Notes: generated by a model not told the origin, from the sequence alone. A stretch of 64,000 nucleotides of DNA from Silurus meridionalis (GCF_014805685.1 NC_060898.1:7310001-7374000); one strand, 5' to 3'. Counted from the first letter of the stretch, positions 1 to 13,031 are shown. Program-made: numbers and translations.

Positions 1-569
1 ACTAATAAACTTTACACAGGCTTTAACGAAAGACAGTGTCTGTTACATGGCTTGTATCTAAACTGTAGCCTACCAAGAAAGTCATTGTTCACGGTCTTCC
101 TTCTTCCTTTAACAACTGTTTCTCTTGGGAGTTTATCTTTTGGCATCGTCGTGCGTTTAAAAATCACCATCGGTAAAGCTTTTCTCCCGATGCCGTGCAG
201 CTCAGAACACAGGTGAAGTGCGTTTTTTCATGCCCGGTTGTTTTCAGCGTGACGAATGATTCGCATTTCCTGTAGACAGTCCGAGTGAGCAGCAGGTCAA
301 ACGTCAGAGGAACATCATCCATATTTATGATGTGGTGCGGCCCGATTCAGTGGGAGCGCATCTGATTTAATATAAAGAGTTTCATTGGTTTACCTGAACC
401 CGTTCGGCAATTTCATTGGTCTAATGTTATGGGGCTCAGTTTTTTGTCTTGAAGCTTGTGAAACCGGGAAAAACGCAGGAAAAATCTATAAATAAGCTGC
501 TTTTTTGTTTAAGCCGCGGGGTTCAAAGTGTGGGGGAAAAAAGTAGCGGCTACTAGTCTGGAAAATACG

Positions 570-680
<111 letters not shown>

Positions 681-1764
681 ATCATTGCTTATTAAATTTC
701 TATTTTAGTTTTTATGTGTTTTGATTGTATCCAATGTTATAATTTTAAACCTATATGAGTTAATGGTTCATATCTGTTTGTATGTCTATCAATCTGTATA
801 TATATGAACCTATATATGAAAATATGTATATATATAATTTCTTTAATTTGCGGGCTAATCACAAAAATAGAATTTTTTAACGCTGAACGCAGAATGTTCC
901 TGTGAACTGACATGTTAATCGGTCAATAACAACGGCTAGTGGAGGAGCAAAAGAGCTTGAGAAGCCTCTCGCGTGATTCAAATCGTACGTATGAAAGCAT
1001 TTGCTTGCTGTAACTTTTCTTGTAATAAATGGAAAACAAATTATATTTGTCTCTTGCCTTTTTTGCTGATTCTAAAACATGATCCGATCGGTGACTCAAA
1101 AACCGTAATGTGATTGAACCGTGAGTTTTGTGATCCGCTGCACCACTATCTATCTATCGATCGATCGAGCAGTAATACATATAGCTTGCTGTTATGTTCT
1201 TTACTTGTGATATTTGTTTTTGAAGTAAGTTTTTGGCCACTAAAGAGGCTTCTTTTCTCATGGCTTCATCACAGTTCACACTCACCTATAATGTCAGAGG
1301 TTCCTCAGATTGCCAGCAGCATTTGCAGCTCTTTAATTTTTTTCTAAATTAGCGTTTGTGTGCCAAGTTTCTTTATCACAAACCTGTGCTAGACGTGTAT
1401 TGTCGCCAGTGGCTTGTAAACCTTTAATAACCTTTGGGACTCAAACACGCTTAACAGAATATAGTGAATTTAGTCAAAATGCTGTAAATTCTACATATAT
1501 TACTGAAGTTCATTTTATTCTTACAGCACAAACTAGCCTTTAGGATAATGTGCGTGTTTTCTGAGATATGAAGAACATGTGTATTCTCCACCTTAAGGCA
1601 TAGAGAAAATCTGGGAGATAGAGACCCCATTTGGCACTATATTGGCTCACAGGGAGCAGAAATGTCATGCTGCTCATCAGGACTAAAAAAAGCCTCAGTT
1701 GTGTGGGAAGGAGCGGATGATCAGGTGTAAAGCTTGCAGGACTTCAGGAGAGAATGCAGAACTG

Positions 1765-2400
1765 AGACCAGGGCTGCAGCTATCGATTATTTTAGTAGTC
1801 GAGTAATCTACCAATTAGTCCATCAATTAATCGAGATAGAAAGTTATTTTTCTTCATTAAAGAGCAATACTAAATATAAAAGAGAAAACATGGTCTCTTA
1901 AAATGAATAAAAAAAAAAAATTAAGTTTTCCTTTTTAGAAAAATTTACATTTTTTGCTGAAATTGCAATTTGTGAAAACTAAACCCATTTAGTTCATTTA
2001 ATTGCAAATTTAATCAAAATACAAATATATAAATAAAAAAATATATAAAAATCTATTTTAAATTATGTAAAAAAAACCCCGTAAACACACACTATGGTGT
2101 TTTCCTTGCGTTTCAGTTTGAAATGATCCCGAACTTTGGAAACTTTCTTCGGTGTTCTTTGGCCTGAATCGCCCTCCTCGCCCCTCGCCATTTTCTCTCT
2201 CCGTTCCTCCATTTTTTCAGCGTCTTCTGTGTTTCCCTGTCCAGCGGTCTCATTTATAAAAATGGCGTACGCACAAAACGAGGCTGAAAACCTGCGTTCG
2301 CCACTTTCCACTAACAGGATGTGATTTATGAAAGAAATTACAAATAAAGGGGAATTGGCATCACAGATTTCTCGCACAACCTTTGCGTGGAATGTTTGGA
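1765..2400 (-). mobile_element. Decayed hAT-like remnant with BED-finger-like peptide
   Basis: A segment at 1768-1835 (GGCTGCAGCTATCGATTATT and continuing) resembles the terminal part of repeats common in fish that begin GGCTGCAACTAACGATTA. On the minus strand a short peptide read from about 2180 down to 2090 contains KKVSKVRDHFKLKRKE, similar to the start of BED zinc fingers of hAT transposases. No intact transposase is present. The segment 2255-2400, with CGTACGCC, also looks repetitive. The family assignment is tentative. Confidence 0.4.
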
Positions 2401-3082
2401 AACGAGACCCCAGATCGGTCTAGTGTTTAGCGAGTGGTGCGTCGGTAATAATGGTCCGTGGGGAAACGCAGTGCTCCGTGTGTAGTTAAATGGACTAAAC
2501 GAAGCATTGAGAAAATAAATGGCCTCCATGCTTTTTTTGTATTCGAAGGAACTGTTTCAGCCCTAATGGTGACAGAAATAAATCTCTTTCGACTCATCTC
2601 GAAGACCTTGAGCAGATTAGGAATATTCGTGGTGGCACTAAATTTTAAGATATTTTTTTCTCTTGAACGGGGAAAGAAGGAGAAGTCACTAATGTTTAAC
2701 AAACTCTTTCTGACTAATCGCCTATACTTGTCTATGAATCATTTCCATGATTAGGGTTAGGGTCTTACAGGACGGTCTTGCCTTCATCCACGGGGCATAA
2801 TTTCAAAATAATGTAAATGACATACGTTGGTGTTCACAGATAGCAGATTGCATCAGAGTTCAACATTTATAGAGGAATTTGGTGCAGCCTTTTGCATGCT
2901 CTCCAGTGCCATCGTCATCAAAACACCAGCTGTGGTTTGTGATGACCTTGAACAACTACAGTACTGAATGTGGTCATTATACAGTTATTATATTATACAT
3001 TATACAATGTGTCCCGAATGCAAAAGAAAATAATAAATGTATTAAACTGGGTATTTCTGTAGCTCGGACTACATGGTTACTG

Positions 3083-3108
3083 TGAATGAATGAATGAATG
3101 AATGAATG
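3083..3108. repeat. (GAAT)n tetranucleotide repeat
   Basis: About six direct GAAT units, lying about 115 bases before scamp1 exon 2. Confidence 0.9.
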
Positions 3109-3223
3109 AAGAAATTATATTTCTGTTGTAATCAGAGCTACACAGACGTTTTTCTGAGGCTGTTTTTGTCCGTCTTTATAGTTGTGTCTGTTTTTTGTTT
3201 GTTTTATTTTTGGGTTTTTTTAG

Positions 3224-3618
3224 GATCCCTCAGTGACACAAGTGACGCGGAATGTGCCACCCGGCCTGGAGGAGTACAATCCATTTACAGATACAAAACC
3301 CGTAAGTCTATTAATATCACATCATGAAGATAAAATTGTATTAATGCAACATACAATAAAGTCAGTCATCCTGTGAGCTACATTTAACATTCTATAGTAT
3401 ACAGAATTTCTCACCTCGAAACAGTTATTCAATAGCATGATATGGATTTGAAGAAATATCCCATTGTACAGTATTAATATTTAATTTTGACTGTTATATT
3501 AGGCTCCGCCTGGCTCAGGCCCTAAAGTCCCACCCACTGCAAACACACAGCCAGCCATCATGAAGCCCACCGAGGAACCCCCAGCTTATTCACAGCCACA
3601 GCAAACACAGGTACACAC

Positions 3619-3671
<53 letters not shown>

Positions 3672-6600
3672 TCTATTCTCATTCCACCAGTAATGGGGTG
3701 AGTTGTAAGTGCAGCTACAGTGACTGCAATAAATCATTAATTCTATAGCAAAGGAAACCAAACTCCCAAAGCACACTGTGTTCTGACATCTAGCTGCTTC
3801 ATGCACCTGATCTCAGATGGCATCATGGGATCACAGCATTACTTGTAACACCACGTTTAATTTTGTAGGGAAGCTTGTTCGCCAGTACCGGCTTTGTTAC
3901 GATATGAAAGGATGCGGTCGTTATCAGGTCATTTCTAAATAATATTGAAAACGCAGTAAATGACATATCATTGGCTCGCTTAAGTCAAGCATTGCACCAG
4001 TTACAGTGAAATGGAGATTTTTGTCCTGGTAGACTGAGAAACTATCTAATCTGTGTGTGGTGAAAAAAGTCTCATGTTTATTTTTCAGTCGTCATGGCTG
4101 CAATACCCCAAGTTTAAATTTCTACATATTTTGGCCAAACCATGATAAGGGTGTATTTTAAAGCCAAAAACTCAATGTCAGATAGGTTTCCCAGTGAGAT
4201 TGTACAATGTGCTGAGATGTGAAATCGAAATCTCTGACCTTACATTCAAAAGCTTTTAATATGCCAGAAAACAAAAAGACTGGATGTGAAACAGACCTTT
4301 CAGAAGGCTGTGTGAGGGTTTTTTTTTTCCAATTCGAAAAAACTGATTAATGTTTACTCTATAATCTAGAATAGGACCTAAATATAAAATTTAAGGCACA
4401 AAATGGTTACCTGAAGCATTAGTACTGGTAGCAGCACACAAAAATGTCAGAAATTGTTGAAATTTTTGTTATCCCGTAAATCATGTGACCCTAAGTTCGA
4501 AAGAAAATAAAGTTTTAACAGAACACCAAATATCAATGCACATAATACATAGCATACAGTATTTATGGGGAGTGTTAATCCTTGCATTGTGTTTACATCT
4601 TTGTTGTTTGCTGTCATGATTTGTCCTAGATCTTTATGAAATATCTTTACATTTCTGGCCATGATCACAAAATCAAGTCAATTAAGTTGTTTGTTGCTTA
4701 TAGGGTTATGTACAGTACCTTTAGCTTTTTTTTTGTGTGTAAAAAAATTGGTTGGGAGTGAATTTTATTCAGTCATCAAAAAAACTTTTATTTTACCTTT
4801 ATTGAGACCAGTATAAATCCATTTATTGGTCCAGTTGACCCATCTTCTCATGGCTACCTCGGACATGACAACCCACCATTTTACAAAGCAACAGTTACCT
4901 CAATCTGGCTTCATGAACATGGTAGTGACTTCAGTGTTCTTCACCAGCCTTCCCAGAATCCAGTAGAACACCTCTAGTATGTGGTAGAAGATAAAAGTGC
5001 ACCTGAAGAACAAACAGCACATGGTATTGCCCTCAGCCATTAGTGACATATGGTGGAATGTTTAATTCAGCATGGCCAGAAGAGAATTCAGCATGGCCTA
5101 TAAAGAAGGATGACCAAGGGGATTGTTTTGATTTATTCAAATCTCTAATAAAACATTTGTTCTTAATGATAAGGTACAAAAATAGGTAAGAGTCAACATA
5201 TGACACAAATATAAAGGTTATGTAATAGATGTAGAGTCATGCATACCTGCATATATAATCAAATACTGGTTAGATTTTTTTTTTAAGGTGGAAAATGAGC
5301 AAGAAGTCTGTGTGCATGTGCGTGTGAGAGGACAAATGGTGCCAGCTAGAATTTAGCCGTAGGGAAGTAACACATGGTCACATGAGGGGGATTTGCGTCT
5401 TAACATAAAGGGGCCGTTTTGATCTCTAAAGTGACCTCACTTCGCCTAGAGGACATTTTAGTACCAGAAACATTTGCAAAAGACAGACAGAACTTCCTGT
5501 TCTTACCATTGGCCATCAGACAAAGTCTATTTTGTTGCAGTGTAAAGACCTACTAGCAACACTGAACAAAAATAAGGTTTAAAGAAAAAAAAAAAACAAC
5601 GCACCACACACGCCATCAAATTCTCGAGCCTGATTGGTCAGAAGGTGTTCATTTTCTATAGCATCAGATATGACAGAAGTGTTATTATTCAGTAAATCCA
5701 TAAGTAAATTCATGTAAGGCTCATGAGGAAGTGACAGTTTGTAGCTGCTATAACATAAGTGATAAAAAAGACCATGTCCATTAATATAATATAATATATT
5801 TTTGGAAAATTGCTATTGTTTTAGCGGAATGAAACACTTTGTAGAAGATTTGTTAGTGTGGTGATAATAGTGTTATGCTGTGTCACGTCACACAACCTTG
5901 CCCTAGATCATTGTTCTGTGAATAGAGAACAATGATGCTATTATTACTTGTCCATCAGAAAATAAATAAATAAATAAATAAATAAATAAATAGATGGTTG
6001 GTTGGTTGGTTAGTTTCCCCTGGTTAATCAAATTGTTCAACCTGCATTTTATAACTTGGAGCATTCTATCGTGTGTGCATGCTGCAGGATCAGGTACGGG
6101 CCCAGGCCGAATTGCTGAGGAGGCAGGAGGAGTTGGAGAGAAAAGCTGCAGAGCTCGACCGCAGAGAAAGAGAGATGCAGTCACTCAATGCATCTGGAGG
6201 TGTGAACTATACTGACTTCTTACTAAATGTAGCATGTCTACTGTACACCTGTATCCTACCCTACAAACTGAAGACTGTTTTCCCTTTATTGTGCTTCCTT
6301 TTTATCATTAATAAAGCCTTGGAAAACGATACATTTGTAACAAATAAAGATGATCGCAATAAATAATTGGTACATTTACGTTTTTACATTTTCCAAATTG
6401 AGTGCCACCGTGACAGTTGCTCCACAATTATTGTTCTAATCGTTAGCCAAAGGTTAAACCTCCTGCTTTCTCTGTCTTCTATTCCTCACAGGCAGGAAAA
6501 ACAACTGGCCACCACTGCCTGAGAAGTTCCCTGTGGGTCCTTGCTTCTATCATGACATATCAGTGGATATCCCAGTGGAGTTTCAGAAGACAGTCAAGAT

Positions 6601-9600
6601 AATGTACTACCTGTGGATGTGTGAGTGCCTCCAATCCAATCACAAGTCACTTATCCAAAGCACTTTTATTCTCTGTCAGCCAATCAGTACTGCTGTTTTT
6701 TTTTTTTTTTTTTTTTTTAATGCCAGATTTGTGTGCTGGCCTGGGAAAACCCTTCATTTTCTACTAGATGTATAGTTCTTAAAATAAACACAAAAAATCT
6801 ACAGGCTTTTCTGAACAGAAAAAGCTTTCTCTAGCATTGTAAACGTCTTGATAAAAAGTACAAAGCTGTTCAGGTATTGGAGGAACCAGATTATTTATGC
6901 AGGTATTCTCAGACTGAGATTTCTGAAATGCTCTGAGGTACATACATAATACTTTTTCCTCATTCCAATGTTTTCCTGGAAAGTTCAACTGAAGCACTTA
7001 ATCTCTATCTGCATGGTTTTATGCGTTGTTCTGATTGGAGTATGGCATGAATGAGTAGGTGTTCTTAATAAACCGGCCAGTGTAGAGTGTAGCCGGAAAG
7101 TATTCGCAGCTCTTCACTTTTTCCACATTTTGGAAAATGGATTAAGTTCATTATATTCTAATACATTTGCAAAGATTTCATATACACTTCTTTTATGTTG
7201 TCATTATGGGGTATTTCTTGTAGAATTTTGAGAAAAATAAGTGTAAAATTTTAATTTAAGGCTGTAACATAACAAAATGTGGAAAAAGTTAAGGGCTCTG
7301 AATAATTTCCAGAAGCACTCTTCTCTTATCCATTTGCTTGGCAAGTTTCAACTTGTCATATGCTACCAGAACTCTAAACATATAGCCCTGTCAACAGCTA
7401 CCCAGTATTTATTTGTGGAGGTGTGGGAGTTTTATTTGGGGTTTTTAGTTTAATTTTTTATTTTCAAAATCCAAAAAAATATTGTTTTTGCACATCCCAG
7501 ATTGTCAGGAAGCTGAGGTCAGTGCACAGGATCGGTCATTTCTCATGGCCTCATCAGTGACTGTTTGGCAGTGCTGCGGTTTAAACCCCCGACATTATGA
7601 TCAGTAAGCCAGAGCCTTAACCGCTCAACCACCACATCCCCGTGTGCTTAACATGAATAGATAGATGCAGAGTGAGTGAATTGTCAGTGTTTTCATGTAC
7701 ATGTTATTTTTTCTAGTTCAGCATGCTGTTTTATTGGGCAATATAACAGCTAGCGTTAGAGGATGCCTGGTGTAATTGTCGAAAGCTGAAAGATATTTGC
7801 ACAAATGTATGGAGACACTTTCAGCCATATGTAGTTCTTCATAAAGATAGAGGCACATAATTTTTTAGGATGCCTTCAGAATAAGTAGCATTCAGTTTTC
7901 CCTTCACTTGAGCTCCAAACCTGTTCCAGCATTACAATGTCCCTGTCCATTAACATATGGTAATGTGGTTTGAGATTTTGATTGGCCTGCTGAAGACCTG
8001 TGACATCAACCCTCTTGAACACTTTTGGGATAAATTTGAACACTGGCTGTACCTCAGGCTTCCTCACCTCACCTACAGCAGTTCCTGGTACCTTGTGGCT
8101 GAATGAGCACAAATCTCCACAACCACACTCCAAAATGTAGAGTTTCTTTTTAGACCATGAATTAAAAAGTTTGGAACATAAAGGACAGAAAACGGGGACT
8201 AAAATGGGGTTCAAAAAGCACATATAAGTTTTATAAAGTATAACTTTTCTGTTGTTCTAGATCAGTGAACCTGTGCCCACTTGTATACTTCTGCATTCTG
8301 TGTAGATTCCTGAGACAGCTTGACTGAGACATGAGTGAAATGCAGTTTGTCTTCTGCAGTAGTAGTCTTTAAGGTTCATTTTTAATGTGTGCAGCTTGAA
8401 CAAACCAGGCTGTTTACTGTATGTGTTTAACACTATTCTATATACTGTAAACTCTAAAAGACATCTGGAAATTGGCCATGCCTCAGTCAAATATATCCTC
8501 TAATCACCCATGTACGTCTAGGGATTTAATGCATTGGACTGCTGCTACACGATTGGCTGATTTGCTACATAAATAACCACATAAATCCAGCTGTTCCTAT
8601 GAAAGTGGTCGTGAATTTAAAATCTCGTCTGCAAATTGTACTACACAGCTGATGCACCATGCATGCAAACGTTAACATTCTCAACGTTTCCATTTCTGTG
8701 ACTGTTATTTCTGGTGCACGGATGATCCCACTCCTTATGTTGAGTTCTAAATTAGATCTGCTGTAACATGCCTTCTTCATTATCAAACCTAAAAATGGGA
8801 CTGTTTGGTGAAAACAAGCCTTTGTAGGTGCAAATGGCTCATTCTTTTTCTTTGTTTTTTTTTTTTGGAGTGAGATTGTGATGAAATTGTCTAATGAAAT
8901 CTTTTTGTGTGTGTTTTTTACTATTAAGAAATTGTGTTTTAAAAAAAAAAAAACCTCAGCTGAACAGTGTTTCATAAAGTTAGTTGGAGTAAAAGTCTTC
9001 TCTTCTGTTGGATAAATAATGTTTCCAGAAAATAAAAGGAGGCTACTGAACCTGATTAGTGGCCAGGAAGTAGTGAATGCAAAACGGATAACTAGTTTTA
9101 CCCAGACACACTTGCGTGAGGCCCCTGGGCTGGTGATTTTGTCCACCTCTGAGCAACGCAAGAGATCCAAACAGCATTGTACCACACTGTGTGCCTGTTA
9201 CACAAATGTGTGTCATCTAAGTTTTGTTTGAAGTGTCTCAGGATGGGTGTGACATTTGTGATAAGACACTCTTGTGTACATAGAAGTTGCTAAAGCGATT
9301 TCTGCAACCTGAGAGGAACTGCACTTTAGTTTCTTTAGTCGTGAATGGGGTTAAAAAGTTAGATGTTTCACACTGTACCACTGAATGTTTGTGAGCATCT
9401 GATAATCACATGCTTAGGGTTCTTCTCCAAACTGTTACAACAAAGCACACAAATGTATGGGATGTATTTGAATGCTGTGGCAGTAATAGTACAAGTTCCC
9501 CTCTCCTGAAGCTAATGGGTAAAAACCTGTTCCATGACGATGCCCCTGCGAACAAAGCGAGCTCCATGAAGATATGGTTTACATGGGATAGAATGAAGAC

Positions 9601-12259
9601 CTTAAGTGATCTGCACAGAGCCACTAGATCTCACTGAATGCTGCTGAATAAGCACAAGTCCCTACAGCCATGCGCCAAAATTTCGAATGGGGGGGTGGGG
9701 GATCAATTTGGAATAGAATAATCAAGTATAGTCTTATAATACATTTTACAGCACTATTTAACTCCTCTATATAAGCAGTTTAGTTAGCAAAGGAGTATAT
9801 GAATGGGAGGAATAAAATGAATAGTCAATGCTTCATTTTAAAACTTTTCCAGCCTGTCAGTGTTCAACAGGGAGTCATTCATTTAATGTGGGATTCTGGG
9901 CTTATTTCTACAGCACTGAATAATTGAATGAGCCTTTTCTCCTCTCCTTCTCATTTTCCATTAGGCTGATAATGGCAGAAGGATTAATATTGTATCTGAC
10001 ATGGATATAGAGAAATGAGGCTTTATTTTTGGGGCTTGTGTCTTTGCTCAATTAAATAGTTGTCATTTTATTAATATTTATCTAATTTCCAAAACGCTAT
10101 CGGTTTAACACGGTGTAATTACTTCCGAAAGGCGGTAATGAACCTAATTTCGGATGTATAGCGTTAGATACTTAGTGGACAAGCCTGGGGTTGTCTGAGG
10201 TGATATTTTTCGAAGGGAAAAGAAAAAGGGAACCCACTCTCTTCTAGGAGACTACTGATATAAATCATTATGCTTTCGAGCAAATGTGAAAAGGATTTCT
10301 CTTTTTCTTTTTTAACAGCCGTTTATGGGTTTATGGAATTATACAGATTGGCAACATATAGTCATCATTTCTTTATTATTCTCACCAAAGTGTGTGCTTG
10401 GGTAAAACCCGCACCACAAGTCACATGCACCAGTTCTCCGCATTACCTCCCAGTGCTAAATATGGGTAATGATTTCCAAGTTTCAATGTTCTGAAGTATA
10501 TTTTGTTTTGTTTTTTTCTCCCCAGTTCACACAGCAACACTGTTCCTGAACATCTTCGGCTGCTTGGCGTGGTTTTGTGTAGATGCGACGCGTGGTGTTG
10601 ACTTTGGCCTGGCCATGCTGTGGTTCATGCTCTTCACTCCCTGCTCATTCGTCTGCTGGTACAGACCACTGTATGGGGCGTTCAGGTAACGTACACAAGC
10701 TCAGCCTAAAGTTCCGTAGACGTTTAGTACTCACTCGTAATCAGTGCGTTCTTTTAGATTTAAAGATTCGATTTTGACATTAGATATTTGAACAAAATAT
10801 TGCTACGCCTTGTGTATATTACAGGAAACATCAGCGTACACGTAAATTTGCACACTGCAAATAATAAGCGTCTAAATGTAAGAAATACATGCGTGATTTA
10901 GGAAGATACAGACTAGAAACAAGTCAAATGTTCTGCCAGTGCAATAAGATAATTACACTTGAGATTTCAAAAAAATAAAAAACATATCTAGGCTTTAGAA
11001 AAAACTAAATGTTTTAAAAAAATAAGCAATAAAACACCTATTTCAAGCATTCAATGTAGTCTAATAAACATTAACAAGCTAGATGAAAGTTATTCTTGTA
11101 TTTATTATTATTGCTTTCCTTAATATGTGTGAAAAGATCTTAAAACCAGAGCTACTAAACAAGAGAATGCCTTAAATTTAAGATTTGCCATTATTATATA
11201 TTCTGTTTTAAAACAAGACAAAGCATTTAAACTAGAGACAAGATTGCAATTAAAACCAAGATCACGCATGCATGTGTATTGTCAACAATTATTTATTCAA
11301 ATGAAGACTTTGAATTACTTTTTGCAACATAAAACATTATTAAATGTTTTTATTTTTGGTTTTTACTGGCCACTAAAAGATATTCAACCTAAGAAACTGA
11401 AATCAGACTACAGAACAACTTAGTAAAAAGCTATAAGTACTTTGTATAAATAAGTAAAGTTCCAAAACATTTAAAACATACCGTCTTATAATTTATTAGG
11501 TTATAAAAAAATGTGTTGGTGTTTATATTGTGGTCACTCGCCGCCGCGTCGGGCTGAACACAGACACGGGAAATTGAAATCGGGGTTAAAGTGTCTTTAT
11601 TAGGGAACTAAAACTGAAAGCTCCGATGCCTCAGGTCCCGACAGGCGGACTGTCTCTGCCACGGTCACCATCGGCACGTAGGTCTTCGGGGTCTTCCTGC
11701 CGCAGGGCCAATGAATCTCCCTCACTTATGAGGTGTTGCGAGGGTCCGGCGGGAATACCTCTTCCGCATCTGCCAACTTTTGCCTGTATTGAGAGAAATA
11801 GGAAAAAAAAATCACTATTTGTCGGGAGCCCAAGGTTTCTCCTAAAATAACTAACTTTAAGCTTTACTAATAACTAAGTAAGAAAATAAAGGTGAATAAT
11901 CGTAACAATCATCATAAACTAACACGATCTGCGCCTGCATAATATTTAACTCTTAAAATAAGATCAATCAGGATGAGGAGGTTTTTTGCAGTGCGCAAAA
12001 TCAGTATAATGTGTGTTTACTCATAAAAACACGGACACATTTAATGATATTCGGTCTCCATCTGTCTCTCTCTGCAGGAGTGACAGCTCTTTCCGTTTCT
12101 TTGTGTTTTTCTTCATCTATATCTGTCAGTTCGGTGTTCACGTGATGCAGGCCATCGGCATCACGGGCTGGGGAGTCAGGTATTCTCACACGCTGGTTTC
12201 ATTTTAGAGCTTTAGAATTGCTTTTGCGTTTTATTCTCTCATGACAATAGAATCAAATA

Positions 12260-12319
<60 letters not shown>

Positions 12320-12579
12320 TAGTGGTTGGATCTCAGCACTGACTGGCCTTAACAAAAGCATTCCTGTCGGCATCATTATGATCCTGATTGCTGCTCTGTT
12401 TACCGCCTCTGCTGTCATCTCTCTCATCATGTTTAAAAAGGTAAAAAATGGAAATCTGAAATGAAAATAAGGCGTATGGATCAAGAGAACGTGGCATGTT
12501 TGTTGCTGTATTTTTTAGAATTCTTACTCCAAAAAAAGAACTAGTCAATGTATTGACATTACATCAGTCGCATTCTATA

Positions 12580-12611
<32 letters not shown>

Positions 12612-12761
12612 GTCCATGGGCTGTATCGGACCACTGGTGCAAGCTTTGAAAAGGCCCAACAGGAATTCGCAACCGGCGTCATGTCCAACAAAACGGTTCA
12701 AACAGCGGCCGCTAACGCCGCCTCGACCGCTGCTCGTGGAGCATTCAAAGAGCAATTCTAA
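3224..12761 (+). CDS. scamp1: Secretory carrier-associated membrane protein 1 (SCAMP1), exons 2-9
   Basis: Eight coding exons join in frame: 3224-3301, 3503-3610, 6088-6199, 6492-6620, 10526-10685, 12078-12179, 12323-12440 and 12612-12761 (stop TAA). They give about 318 residues; with a missing first exon of about 19 residues this matches the 338-residue human protein. The order is an N-terminal cytosolic part with an NPF motif (EEYNPFTD) that binds EH-domain proteins, a proline-rich stretch, a charged coiled-coil helix ([20 protein letters not shown]), the SCAMP signature (NNWPPLP, then VEFQKTV), four membrane spans, and a C-terminal tail ([20 protein letters not shown]). [12 protein letters not shown] and [10 protein letters not shown] favour SCAMP1 over SCAMP2 or SCAMP3. 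The family acts in post-Golgi and endosomal vesicle recycling. Exon 1 was not found in bases 1-3223, so the gene is 5'-partial here. Microsatellites touch three of its splice sites. Confidence 0.95.
3611..3668. repeat. (CA)n microsatellite at the scamp1 exon 3 donor
   Basis: The intron begins GTACACACACACG and continues as CA repeats for about 58 bases, so the repeat itself forms the +3 to +6 positions of the 5' splice site. Confidence 0.95.
4855..5075 (+). mobile_element. Tc1/mariner transposase C-terminal fragment
   Basis: One frame reads DNPPFYKA, then [12 protein letters not shown], then SQNPVEHL followed by a stop and YVVE. This follows the DNAPxHKA and SPDLNPVEHLWDVVE pattern of the DDE domain in Tc1-type transposases. 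It carries stop codons and lacks the rest of the gene. It lies in scamp1 intron 3. Confidence 0.65.
5958..5990. repeat. (AAAT)n microsatellite
   Basis: About eight AAAT units in scamp1 intron 3, roughly 100 bases upstream of exon 4. Confidence 0.9.
7080..7325. mobile_element. MITE-like repeat with inverted ends
   Basis: The left end contains TCACTTTTTCCACATTTTGG and the right end contains CAAAATGTGGAAAAAGTTAA, which are near reverse complements. Between them is GTCATTATGGGGTATTTCTTGTAG, split here as GTCATTATGGGGTATT then TCTTGTAG. The layout matches a small Tc1-type non-autonomous repeat widespread in fish. It lies in scamp1 intron 5. Confidence 0.7.
7495..7645 (+). repeat. Dispersed SINE-like repeat, copy 1
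   Basis: The segment runs AGGAAGCTGAGGTCAG, GGCAGTGCTGCGGTTTAAAC, CCCCGAC, GATCAGTAAGCCAGAGCC and ends AACCACCACATCCCC. A longer, related copy lies at 27240-27480. I recognise the pattern as a dispersed repeat common in catfish genomes; that link is from memory. Confidence 0.6.
7905..8225 (+). mobile_element. Tc1-derived fragment, non-autonomous family A
   Basis: Contains CCAAACCTGTTCCAGCATTA, CTTGAACACTTTTGGGATAA and GAGCACAAATCTCCACAACC. These are degenerate forms of transposase codons for FQHDNAP and IEHLWDE. The same word order appears at 9410, 15380 and 39677 on the + strand, and inverted at 56925 and 61175. Confidence 0.6.
9410..9690 (+). mobile_element. Tc1-derived fragment, non-autonomous family A
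   Basis: The reading frame gives [20 protein letters not shown], a decayed copy of the FQHDNAPVHKASSMKTWF segment of Tc1-type transposases. The downstream AATAAGCACAAGTCCCTACA matches the 3' part of the other copies. It lies in scamp1 intron 5. The rest of this intron (6621-10525) holds poly-T runs but nothing else I can name. Confidence 0.6.
11530..11790 (-). repeat. GC-rich insertion, possible LTR fragment on the minus strand
   Basis: This stretch of scamp1 intron 6 is rich in CpG and GC while its flanks are very AT-rich. On the minus strand it carries a polyadenylation signal (AATAAA, complement of 11596-11601) followed by about 65 bases ending in CA, a layout like the R-U5 end of an LTR. 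No flanking LTR partner, primer-binding site or coding region is visible, so the class is uncertain. Confidence 0.35.
12262..12318. repeat. (GT)n microsatellite replacing a polypyrimidine tract
   Basis: The repeat runs up to TCTAG at the acceptor of scamp1 exon 8, leaving essentially no conventional polypyrimidine tract. Confidence 0.95.
12582..12609. repeat. (GT)n microsatellite at the scamp1 exon 9 acceptor
   Basis: About 14 GT units lead directly into TAG and exon 9. This is the second consecutive scamp1 intron to end this way. Confidence 0.95.
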
Positions 12762-12985
12762 TAGGCCGAAAGAGAGCAGGCCAGATTTCAAGCTCCTCCC
12801 CCTCCCCCTCCTCTTTTATCATTCTTTCTTATTGTACTCCTTTGACTTGTGAGTCATCTGTAAGCCTGTTTCAGATGTGGAGGATCCCAGACTCCGCCCC
12901 TTCATTGCCTCGGTGCACTCCATTGGCTAACTATGACTCTCTTCCCTTCATTTAGAAGATGCACTCAACTGACTAATGCTGAGAT

Positions 12986-13031
<46 letters not shown>

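Noticed and set aside
1290..1345. Possible scamp1 exon 1 beginning ATGTCAGAGG
   Set aside because: The following codons do not give the NPF-containing N-terminus expected for SCAMP1, and no suitable donor follows.
8565..9185. 206-codon minus-strand open frame
   Set aside because: Longest single frame in the window, but it includes low-complexity FFFLKH and KKKTKKKN stretches from poly-A/T runs, lies in a scamp1 intron, and shows no domain or splice support.
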